A program made the translations under genes and the position numbers. DNA of 64,000 nt, taken from assembly GCA_964247695.1 (NCBI GenBank), contig CAXTVI010000019.1:22867-86866 (forward strand). Direction: 5' to 3'. The notes beneath the pieces are model-generated. The model had not been told where the DNA came from. It was given only the letters and a program-made list of their open reading frames with translations, and did no database searches. The DNA comes from Lichenicoccus sp964247695 (GTDB taxonomy: Bacteria; Pseudomonadota; Alphaproteobacteria; Acetobacterales; Acetobacteraceae). Shown here one piece after another: positions 8,589 through 16,222 of this stretch. Position 1 is the first letter of the stretch. Every line of letters starts with the position of its first letter.

Positions 8589-9895
8589 CGCAGCCACGCA
8601 GTCCCGTGCTTCGGCACGGGTCGGGACGGATCAGGCGGGTGCAGAGCACTGCGCTGGTGCTGCTGGTGACCAGCGGGGCGTTGAACTACGTCGACCGGGC
8701 CACACTGTCGGTGGCCAATCCCCTGGTGCGCCACGATCTGGGGCTGTCGGTGCAGGGCATGGGCCTGCTGCTGTCGGCGTTCCTCTGGTCGTACGCCTTT
8801 TCCCAACTGCCGGCGGGCGCGCTGATCGACCGGCTCGGGCCGCGCCGCATGCTGTCCGCCGGCCTCGCGGTCTGGTCGGTCGCGCAGACGCTCGGTGGCC
8901 TGGTCGGCGGCTTCGGGCAGTTCTTCGCGGCGCGGGTGCTGCTCGGCATCGGCGAGTCCCCGCAATCGCCGGCGAGTGCGAGGATCGTGCGCGACTGGTT
9001 CGCGGTCGGCTCGCGCGGCACCGCGACCGGGATCTGGAACTGCTCGTCCACGCTCGGCTCTGCGATCGCGGTGCCGCTGCTGACCGTGCTGATGCTGCAT
9101 CTCGGCTGGCGCTGGATGTTCGGCTGCATGGGGATCGCCGGCCTGCTGCTGGCGGGGGTATTTTACGCCCTGCATCGCGATCCCGCCGAGATCGCGCTCG
9201 ATCCTGCGGAACGCGCCTATCTCGGCGAGGCCGCCGATGCAGGCGGCCGCGTCACCTGGCGGGCCTGGCGGCGGCTGTTCGCCTACCGGACCAGTTGGGG
9301 CATGATCGCCGGCTTCTTCGGCTGCATCTACGTGCTGTGGATCTACAATGCGTGGCTGCCGGCCTATCTCGAGATCGACCGCCATATGAGCATCGGCAGC
9401 ACCGGCTGGGTGGCGGCGATCCCGTTCCTGTTCGGCGTCGTCGGCAGCCTGGTCGGCGGACGCCTGTGCGACTGGCTGGTCGCGCGCGGGGTTTCGCCGA
9501 TCGGCAGCCGGAAATACCCGATGGCGGCGTCCCTGCTCGCCACTGCCCTGTTCACGGTGCTGGCGGCAGAAGTCGCCAGCAACGCGCTGGCCATCGCCTG
9601 CATCTCGGTGTCGATGTTCTTGATCTATGTCTCCACCGCGACCGCCTGGGCGATGGCGCCAGTGGCCGCTCCTGGCAACTGCACCGCCTCGCTCGGCGCA
9701 ATGCAGAATTTCGGCGGCTATATCGGAGGCGCCCTGGCGCCGATCGTCACCGGCGTGATCGTGCAGCATACCGGTTCGTTCGAGGCGGCGCTGCTGACCG
9801 GCGCCGGCGTCGCCGCGCTGGCGGCTCTGGCCTACGTGCTGGTGATCAGGGACGCGATTCCCGCGGAGGCGGGGATGACGACGGCCGGTTCATGA
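8585..9895 (+). CDS. Major facilitator superfamily transporter (ACS-type anion/sugar-acid symporter)
   Basis: About 436 residues with 12 predicted membrane helices. The first helix carries NYVDRATLSVANP, typical of the anion:cation symporter (glucarate/galactonate-like) branch, followed by DRLGPRR and RVLLGIGESPQSPAS. Start is ambiguous: a TTG at 8585 overlaps the beta-galactosidase stop, and GTG codons at 8606 and 8639 are alternatives; the helix begins just after 8639, so all are possible. As the last gene of the galactoside operon it may export or import a sugar acid such as galactonate (inference). Confidence 0.85.
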   Translation: MTQPRSPVLRHGSGRIRRVQSTALVLLVTSGALNYVDRATLSVANPLVRHDLGLSVQGMGLLLSAFLWSYAFSQLPAGALIDRLGPRRMLSAGLAVWSVAQTLGGLVGGFGQFFAARVLLGIGESPQSPASARIVRDWFAVGSRGTATGIWNCSSTLGSAIAVPLLTVLMLHLGWRWMFGCMGIAGLLLAGVFYALHRDPAEIALDPAERAYLGEAADAGGRVTWRAWRRLFAYRTSWGMIAGFFGCIYVLWIYNAWLPAYLEIDRHMSIGSTGWVAAIPFLFGVVGSLVGGRLCDWLVARGVSPIGSRKYPMAASLLATALFTVLAAEVASNALAIACISVSMFLIYVSTATAWAMAPVAAPGNCTASLGAMQNFGGYIGGALAPIVTGVIVQHTGSFEAALLTGAGVAALAALAYVLVIRDAIPAEAGMTTAGS

Positions 9896-9929
9896 CAATG
9901 CGCCGCAATTGCCGTGCCGGTCCCTGCAA

Positions 9930-10865
9930 ATGACATCGCCCGGCAACGGCCTCTGGAGGCGAACCGCGTCCGGCAGCCTGGCCCTCCTGCTGCGGATCGG
10001 CATCGGCCTGCTTCGACGGCTCGGCCCGGTCCGGGCTTCGAACCTGGGCGGCTGGGTCGGACGCCACCTCGGGCCGTTCCTGTCCGCTTCGCGCACGGCC
10101 GACGGCAATCTTCGCCTTGCAATGCCTGACCTCGACGCGGGCGAACGCACCAGGATCATCGCCGGCGTCTGGGACAATCTCGGCCGCAATGTCACCGAAC
10201 TGCCGCATCTCGCGCTCCTCGGCAGCAGCGGGGAGGCAGGCGGCTGGACCATCGAGGGCGAGCAGCATCTCGCCGCCGCACGAGGCGGCGCGCAGTCGCT
10301 GTTCTTTTCCGGGCATTTCGGCAATTGGGAACTGGTGCTGCCGATCGCGGCCAGCCTGGGCCTGCAGGTAGCCGGTTTCTACCGCGCCGCCTCCGATGCG
10401 CGCATCGACGGCATCATCCAGTCGCTGCGGAGCACCCGCGGGAGCAGGCCCGTCTCGATGTTCCCGAAAGGCGCGGCGGGCGCGCGGGCGGCGCTCTCGC
10501 ACCTGCGGCAGGGCGGATCGCTCGGCATGCTGGTGGACCAGAAGATGAACGACGGGATCCCGGTGCCATTCTTCGGGCGCCCAGCGATGACGGCGCCGGC
10601 CCTGGCGCAACTGGCGCTGCGCTACCGCATCCCCGTCATCCCGATCAGGGTGATCCGGCGGGGGCCGGCGCGGTTCACCATGGTGGTGGAGGCGCCACTC
10701 GCCCTGCCTGCCACCGGTCGCCGGCACGACGACATCTTTGCGCTCAGCCTGGCGATCAACGAGCGCCTGGAACACTGGATCCGGCAGGATCCGGGCGCCT
10801 GGCTCTGGCTGCACCGGCGCTGGCCGAAACTGGCGCCCGAGACTTGCGATTTGACGCAGCATTAA
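9930..10865 (+). CDS. LpxL/HtrB-family lipid A (lauroyl-type) acyltransferase
   Basis: 311 residues from the ATG at 9930; an in-frame TTG at 9909 is an alternative. The catalytic HX4E motif is seen as FFSGHFGNWELV near residue 130, followed by LVDQKMNDGIPVPFFGR and the C-terminal DPGAWLWLHRRW. These enzymes transfer a secondary acyl chain onto lipid A precursors at the inner membrane. It lies 34 nt after the MFS gene on the same strand but has no obvious functional link to sugar use. Some family members acylate other glycolipids, so the exact acceptor is not certain. Confidence 0.88.
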   Translation: MTSPGNGLWRRTASGSLALLLRIGIGLLRRLGPVRASNLGGWVGRHLGPFLSASRTADGNLRLAMPDLDAGERTRIIAGVWDNLGRNVTELPHLALLGSSGEAGGWTIEGEQHLAAARGGAQSLFFSGHFGNWELVLPIAASLGLQVAGFYRAASDARIDGIIQSLRSTRGSRPVSMFPKGAAGARAALSHLRQGGSLGMLVDQKMNDGIPVPFFGRPAMTAPALAQLALRYRIPVIPIRVIRRGPARFTMVVEAPLALPATGRRHDDIFALSLAINERLEHWIRQDPGAWLWLHRRWPKLAPETCDLTQH

Positions 10866-10922
10866 CGCATCCGCTGTATTTGCCGTTCCGTAGCCAAAGG
10901 TGGACGAGCTGGGGCACGGCAC

Positions 10923-11216
10923 ATGGACGCAGAGATTTGGTACTGGCTCGCGGTCACGCAGGATGGCCGCTACTTCATCCTTGATCCTGCCGCGCTGGAG
11001 GGGGACGGATCGTTCCGGGAGTTCGTGCGCCGGCTGGACGCGCAGAACGTGCCCGGCTGGCTAGCCACCACCGACCGGCCTCCCGAAGGCGACGAGGAGC
11101 TGAACCTAAACCTCATCTGCAAACTGACGGAGTGCGAGGGCGACTGGAAAGCCGCGAGCGAGGCGTTCGTCCGCGAGCGCACCCGCAACGCGCTCAGGGC
11201 GACCGCGTCAGTGTGA
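10923..11216 (+). CDS. Small conserved-looking hypothetical protein
   Basis: 97 residues, soluble and acidic, with no signal peptide and no motif I recognise. It begins MDAEIWYWLAVTQDGRYFIL and is rich in charged residues toward the C-terminus. Codon use matches its neighbours. Its 3' end overlaps the convergent alpha/beta-hydrolase gene by 23 nt (11194-11216). It sits 57 nt downstream of the acyltransferase gene and could be its last operon member. Function unknown. Confidence 0.6.
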   Translation: MDAEIWYWLAVTQDGRYFILDPAALEGDGSFREFVRRLDAQNVPGWLATTDRPPEGDEELNLNLICKLTECEGDWKAASEAFVRERTRNALRATASV

Positions 11217-12267
11217 TCTCCTTGTAGGGCGAGGCGGCGTATGCCAGCAGTGGCGACGCCTCCCCTTTGAGGTGCTGTGCGAAGAAGGCCTGTGCATAGC
11301 GGCGGATCATCACCGAGACACGCAGCGCCTGCACCGGTCGCGGCATGCCACGACCCGTAAGCGAGAAATGTACCGGGGTGTCCGAGAAGCTCTGGTGGCC
11401 GGTGCCCCGGATGACCATCATGAGGGCTCCGGGCGTCTGCAGGCGGGTGCGTATGCGCTGGAGGTCACGTTCGGTCAATCGCGCCGTCTCGCGCGTCGCC
11501 GGATCGGGCGAGGCCAGCTGCGCCGCGGTCGGGTCGGCCTCGTCGTCGCTCATCAGGAAATAGGGTTGCGCAAAGGCGAGGTCGGCGCCTTGCCCGAACA
11601 GCCATCCATCCATGTTGAGCACCGCCAGGAAGCGTCGATCGTGCGCCGCCGCCTGCGCCGCGACAGCGCCTCCGAACGAGAAACCCAGGATCCCGACGCG
11701 GTCGAGGGCAAGTTGTTTGAACCGGCGATCCGCACCGGATGCGGCAAGGCGGTGCAGGGCATCCAGCAGCGCGGACGCATCCCGTGCCTGCATGCCGACC
11801 TTGGCCTGGACCTTCCACAGGGTCGTCCTGACCGTGGCATCGCTCGAGAAATCCATCGGACCGGCGAGCCGCGTATCCTCCCGGGTGATCCGGGCCTGGA
11901 CTACGAAGTAGCCCTGGCTGGCCAGGTCCGCCAGCAGGCGGGGGTTGTCCGACAGGGTGCCCGGCCAGCCCGGCACGTAGATCAGCACGGGCGTCGTGGC
12001 CGGCCTTGCGCCGGCGCCGCGTCCCGGCACCGGATAGAAGAAGTCGGCCTGAAGGCTCCGCCTGAAGCCGGCAGCCTCCGTCGGACTGGCCCCTGTGGGC
12101 GGTGGCAGTTGCTCGACCTGCATGCCCAGTTGCGCCGCATCCAGGCTGAAGCGGTCGACCGGCAGATCGCCGCTCGGCCGGGACAAGCCGGGATAGGCCA
12201 GTTCCAGCCAGGACCCGATGCCGAACGCCAGCACGGCCGCCAGCTTCGACAGCAGCCAGACACGCAC
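11194..12267 (-). CDS. Alpha/beta hydrolase (PAF-acetylhydrolase/dienelactone hydrolase-like), NRPS operon member
   Basis: 357 residues. The N-terminus (LLSKLAAVLAFGIGSWL) looks like a signal anchor, so the enzyme probably faces the periplasm. The nucleophile elbow is GFSFGG with Ser near residue 197; YVPGWPGTL supplies the oxyanion region and GTGHQSFSD the catalytic His. The gene starts 10 nt after the terminal NRPS gene and is the last gene of that minus-strand operon. It could trim or mature the exported peptide, or hydrolyse an acyl group from a prodrug form (inference). It is distinct from the built-in thioesterase of the NRPS. Confidence 0.82.
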   Translation of the reverse strand: MRVWLLSKLAAVLAFGIGSWLELAYPGLSRPSGDLPVDRFSLDAAQLGMQVEQLPPPTGASPTEAAGFRRSLQADFFYPVPGRGAGARPATTPVLIYVPGWPGTLSDNPRLLADLASQGYFVVQARITREDTRLAGPMDFSSDATVRTTLWKVQAKVGMQARDASALLDALHRLAASGADRRFKQLALDRVGILGFSFGGAVAAQAAAHDRRFLAVLNMDGWLFGQGADLAFAQPYFLMSDDEADPTAAQLASPDPATRETARLTERDLQRIRTRLQTPGALMMVIRGTGHQSFSDTPVHFSLTGRGMPRPVQALRVSVMIRRYAQAFFAQHLKGEASPLLAYAASPYKEITLTRSP

Positions 12268-12277
12268 CCCGACGATG

Positions 12278-15200
12278 CTACGACCCTTGAGTGTTCAGGA
12301 TGCCGTCGACGATCGTCGCCATCGTGGTGACGCCGGGTTCGCGGAACATGCTGAAATGGTCGCCCGGCAGGGGATGCACCTCGATGCCGCCGGCCGCGAG
12401 GTCGCCCCAGCCGAGTTGCGGATCGAGATAGCGGCCGGATGGCATGGTCTCGCGGTGGAACAGGCAGATACGGCCGGTGAAGGGGCGCTGCGTGGCCGTG
12501 CGGGCCGCGGCATTGAGCAGGGCGACCCGGTCGATGGCGCCCTGGTGCTCCAGCATCACCGGCGTCCGGGCCACCACGCGGCCGATGCGCCGGCCAACGA
12601 AATCATGCAGGTGGCTCAGGGCGAAGGCCATGCGCGTCCGCAGCAGCCCGTCATCATTGCGCCGAAAGTCCGAGACCAGCGTCTGCCAGCGGTACGACCA
12701 GTCTGCCAGCCGTGCCCGGCCCGGTGGCTGCCGCTGCAGATAGCCCGGCGACCAGGTGTCGATCATGACCAGCAGCGGCACCGCCTCGCCCTGGTCCTGC
12801 AATTGCTGGGCGATCTCGAACGCGAGCACGCCGGCGGTGCAGAGCCCGAGCAGGATGTATGGGCCAGCCGGCTGCTGGCGCCGGATGTTCCTGATCTGCT
12901 CGGCCGCCATCTGCTGCAGGGTGAGACCGTCCTCGGCGCGCCCGAGCTTCGCCGGCAAGGCGAAGAACGGCCGCTCCACACCGAGCTGTCGGGCAAGGTT
13001 GTCATAGATCCAGGTGTGGTCGATTGCGAACACCGGCGGCAACACGCCCTCGGGTTGCACCGCCACGATCTCCCCGGCCTCGTCCGGGCGATGTTCCTCG
13101 ATCAGCAGGCGCGCCAGCTCACGCACGGTCGGCGCACGGAACAGCGTCGCGAAGTCGATCTTGCGGCCGAACTCCCGGGTGATCGCAGCCAGCAGCCGCG
13201 CCGCCAGGAGCGAATGCCCGCCCAGCGCGAAGAAGTCGTCCGTGGGCATGATGTCGGTGCGGCCGAGCAGCGAACCCCACAGCGCGATCAACCGGTCCTC
13301 GATCGGGGCACCTGCCGGCCGTGCCTCCGGGATGGCCGCAGCTTCGGCCGGCTCGCCCAGGCGCGCGCGATCGACATGCCCATCGCCAGTCAGCGGCATC
13401 GCATGCAGCAGCGTGATCGTGTCCGGCACCATGTAGCGCGCGAACGCGCGCGCCAGACGGATGCGCAGGGCGTCGGTCAGCAGGTCCGGGTCAATCGCGC
13501 CATGCGCGACGCCCGGCACCACGAAGGCGGCCAGCACCTCCTGCCCGGCTGCGCGCGTCAGCACCACGCAGGACTCGGCGACGCCGGAATGGCGCAGGAT
13601 CTCGTCCTCGATCCAGGTCGGCTCGACGCGGAAGCCACGCACCCGCACCGGCCGACCGGGATGGCCGCCGAGGCGCTCGATCCTGCCATCCTCGAGCCGC
13701 CGCACCATCTCGCCGGTCCGGCGCGGCGGTCGCCCCTCGTCGGCGATGGCAAGTTCGCCCGCAGCCCCGACCGGAAGCAGCCCGCCATGCTGGTCGATCA
13801 CCTGCAGGACCGCGCCCGGCAGCGGCTGGCCCAGCGGTGGCCGCTCGTCTCCCGGTTCGACCCGCGCCACCGCGGTCCAGATCGTTCCGGCTTCGCCATA
13901 CATGCTCCACAGCGGGCCGCCTGCCGCCAGCAGCCGGTCCGCCAGCGCCCGCGTCATGCTCTCGTTGCCGCCGCACAGCATCTTCAGGCGTGGCTGGCCG
14001 CTCCAGCCGGCCTGGAGCAGCCGGAGCCAGGTCGAGGGGCGGCCTTGCAGGATCGTCGCCCGCGCGGTCCGCAGCAATTCGAGCAGGGTCGCCCCGTCGG
14101 CCGCCTCGGCGGCATTGGCCAGCACCAGCCTCGCCCCGGTCGTCAGCGGCAGCAGCAGCTCGAGGATTGCCTCGCAACCGGAGGCGTCCACGCTGACCAG
14201 CGCGTCGGTGCCGTCGCACGGCAACATCCCGGCAAGCGTACCTAGCATGTAAGCGAGCTGCCGATGGGTGACATCGACAGTGCCAGGGCGCGCCCCGCCC
14301 TGCATGAAGGCGCAGGCGGTGGCGTCCTCGACCGCCTCCAATCCCACGTCCAGCGCCACGGCCGGCTCGTGCGCGAAGGTCTTGCGGACCGGATCGAGTG
14401 CGATGACCCGCTCCGCCTTGTCGAGCAGTTCGGACCGGATGCCCTGCGTCAGGATGAGCGGCAGCCTCGCCTCCCGAAGCATCCGCTCGAGCGGCCCTGA
14501 CGCAGCGTCGGCATCGAACAGCACGAAGCTCGCACCCGCCTTGAGCACCGCGAGCAGCCCGACCAGCAGGTCGGTCTCGCGCGGCAGGATGAGCCCGACA
14601 CGCATGCCCGGCATCAGCCCGTTCCGGCGCAGATGGCGCGCCAGCCGGTTCGCAGTGCGGTCGAGCTCGCCATAGGTCATGCGGCGGCGGCCGTGCAGCA
14701 GCGCCGGTGCGCGGGGATCGCGCGCGACCTGGCGCTCGAACAGCCCATGCACGGAGGTGCGCGGTGGCGGCGCGGCGGTGGCGCCCTGCCCCAGCGCCAG
14801 GATCCGCGACTGCTCCGCCGCATCCAGCAGCGGCAGCTCGGTGGGGGCGCAGTCCGGGCTGCGCACGAAGCCCTCGAGCAGGTGACGCAGCGCCTCAAGC
14901 TGATGAACGACCGTCTCGCGCCGGAACAGGTCGCTGTTGTATTCGCAGGACAGGCGCCAGCCCTCGGGGCGCTCGACCATGAAGAAGTTCAGGTCGTAGA
15001 GGCCGCCGGGGGAGTGCGACGGCAGGTCAACCAGGTCGAAGGCGGCATGGCTCTCGTTGCGTATGAACGAGCGCTGGTAGATAAAATTCACCGAGAAGAA
15101 CGGGTTGCGCGTCATGTCGCGCGGCGGCTGCAGGAGCTGGATCAGCTGCTCCATGGGCAGGTTCTGGTGGTCCAGTGCGGCCTGCACCATCTCCTGGGTG

Positions 15201-16213
15201 CGCCGCAGCAGCTCGGCGAGCATGGGCCGGTCGGCGATGTCCTGGCGCAGCACGAGCGTGTTGATGAACACGCCGACCATGTCCTCGAGCTCGACCTCGT
15301 CGCGCCCGATCACCTGGGTGCCGATGGCGATGTCGGTCTCGCCGGTATAGCGGTTCAGCAGGATCGTCAGCGCCGCGAGCGCGGTGACGAACAGGGTGTT
15401 GCCGTGCCGGCGGCTGAGATCCTGCAAGCCGTCGGTCAGCCTGCGGTCGAGCAGCAGTCCGACGATATCGGCGCCGGTCGCCGTGGTCGGCGGATGCGGC
15501 CGGTCGGCGGCAACCTCGAGATAGGTCAGGTCGCGGAGCTGGCGCTGCCAGTAGGCGGTCTCCGGTTCGAATTCGCCGCCCCGGATGCGCTCGCGATGCC
15601 AGCGTGCGTAGTCGCCGTACTGGATCGAGAGCTCCGGCAACCCAGACGGCCGTCCCACCCGCGCGGCGTCGTACTGCAGCCCGAACTCCCGGGCCAGCAC
15701 CCCGATCGACCAGCCATCGCACACCATGTGGTGGACCGTGAGGAGCAGCAGCGTGCGCTGCTCGGCAATTCGGACCAGCGTCACCCGCAGCAGCGGCGCC
15801 TGGGCGAGGTCGAAGCGGGCGGTCGCCTCGATCCGACCGATCCGCTCTGCCTCCAGCAGCGCCGGCTCGGCCTGCAGCGCCGTCAGGTCGACCGAGGCGA
15901 TGCGGAACGCCACCGACGGCGCCACCACCTGCACCAGAGCACCATCGACCTCCTCGAACGCGGTGCGCAGGATCTCGTGCCGCGCGATGATCGCCTCGAA
16001 CGCCCGCTCGGCCAGGTCCGAGGACACGCGTCCGTCGAGCTGCCAGCGCACCGCGATATTGAGGGCGGGACTGCCGGGCTCGAGGCGGTCGATCGCCCAG
16101 AAGCGCTCCTGGGCGATCGAGCTCGGGAACCGCAGCGGACCCTCATCCGCCAGCGGAGGCGCTACGGTCGCGAGAGGCGCATGGTCGGGAAGCTGTACGG
16201 CGGACACTCTCAC
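12278..16213 (-). CDS. Terminal NRPS module: condensation, degenerate adenylation, PCP, thioesterase with Cys nucleophile
   Basis: 1311 residues. The C domain (about 25-450) has an intact HHMVCDG near residue 163. The adenylation-like region (about 485-960) is degenerate: the A3 phosphate loop reads FMQGGARPG instead of TSGSTGxPKG, A5 lacks YGPTE (MYGEAG), A7 reads RRTGE, and the catalytic Lys of A10 (NGKxDR) is replaced in TGDGHVDR. The PCP is intact, GGHSLLAARL with Ser near 1000. The type I thioesterase (about 1050-1311) has GLCTAG, placing Cys1125 where Ser is usual, with Asp in MIDTW and His in GDHFSMF. It starts 9 nt after the hybrid synthetase. Its A domain probably cannot activate an amino acid, so the PCP must be charged in trans or the module only condenses or releases (inference). 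Confidence 0.93.
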   Translation of the reverse strand: MRVSAVQLPDHAPLATVAPPLADEGPLRFPSSIAQERFWAIDRLEPGSPALNIAVRWQLDGRVSSDLAERAFEAIIARHEILRTAFEEVDGALVQVVAPSVAFRIASVDLTALQAEPALLEAERIGRIEATARFDLAQAPLLRVTLVRIAEQRTLLLLTVHHMVCDGWSIGVLAREFGLQYDAARVGRPSGLPELSIQYGDYARWHRERIRGGEFEPETAYWQRQLRDLTYLEVAADRPHPPTTATGADIVGLLLDRRLTDGLQDLSRRHGNTLFVTALAALTILLNRYTGETDIAIGTQVIGRDEVELEDMVGVFINTLVLRQDIADRPMLAELLRRTQEMVQAALDHQNLPMEQLIQLLQPPRDMTRNPFFSVNFIYQRSFIRNESHAAFDLVDLPSHSPGGLYDLNFFMVERPEGWRLSCEYNSDLFRRETVVHQLEALRHLLEGFVRSPDCAPTELPLLDAAEQSRILALGQGATAAPPPRTSVHGLFERQVARDPRAPALLHGRRRMTYGELDRTANRLARHLRRNGLMPGMRVGLILPRETDLLVGLLAVLKAGASFVLFDADAASGPLERMLREARLPLILTQGIRSELLDKAERVIALDPVRKTFAHEPAVALDVGLEAVEDATACAFMQGGARPGTVDVTHRQLAYMLGTLAGMLPCDGTDALVSVDASGCEAILELLLPLTTGARLVLANAAEAADGATLLELLRTARATILQGRPSTWLRLLQAGWSGQPRLKMLCGGNESMTRALADRLLAAGGPLWSMYGEAGTIWTAVARVEPGDERPPLGQPLPGAVLQVIDQHGGLLPVGAAGELAIADEGRPPRRTGEMVRRLEDGRIERLGGHPGRPVRVRGFRVEPTWIEDEILRHSGVAESCVVLTRAAGQEVLAAFVVPGVAHGAIDPDLLTDALRIRLARAFARYMVPDTITLLHAMPLTGDGHVDRARLGEPAEAAAIPEARPAGAPIEDRLIALWGSLLGRTDIMPTDDFFALGGHSLLAARLLAAITREFGRKIDFATLFRAPTVRELARLLIEEHRPDEAGEIVAVQPEGVLPPVFAIDHTWIYDNLARQLGVERPFFALPAKLGRAEDGLTLQQMAAEQIRNIRRQQPAGPYILLGLCTAGVLAFEIAQQLQDQGEAVPLLVMIDTWSPGYLQRQPPGRARLADWSYRWQTLVSDFRRNDDGLLRTRMAFALSHLHDFVGRRIGRVVARTPVMLEHQGAIDRVALLNAAARTATQRPFTGRICLFHRETMPSGRYLDPQLGWGDLAAGGIEVHPLPGDHFSMFREPGVTTMATIVDGILNTQGS

Positions 16214-16222
16214 TCCCTCGGC

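Noticed and set aside
12278..16213. Degenerate A domain explained as a frameshift or sequencing error
   Set aside because: The frame is continuous through C, A, PCP and TE, and the motif losses are scattered substitutions rather than a shifted block.
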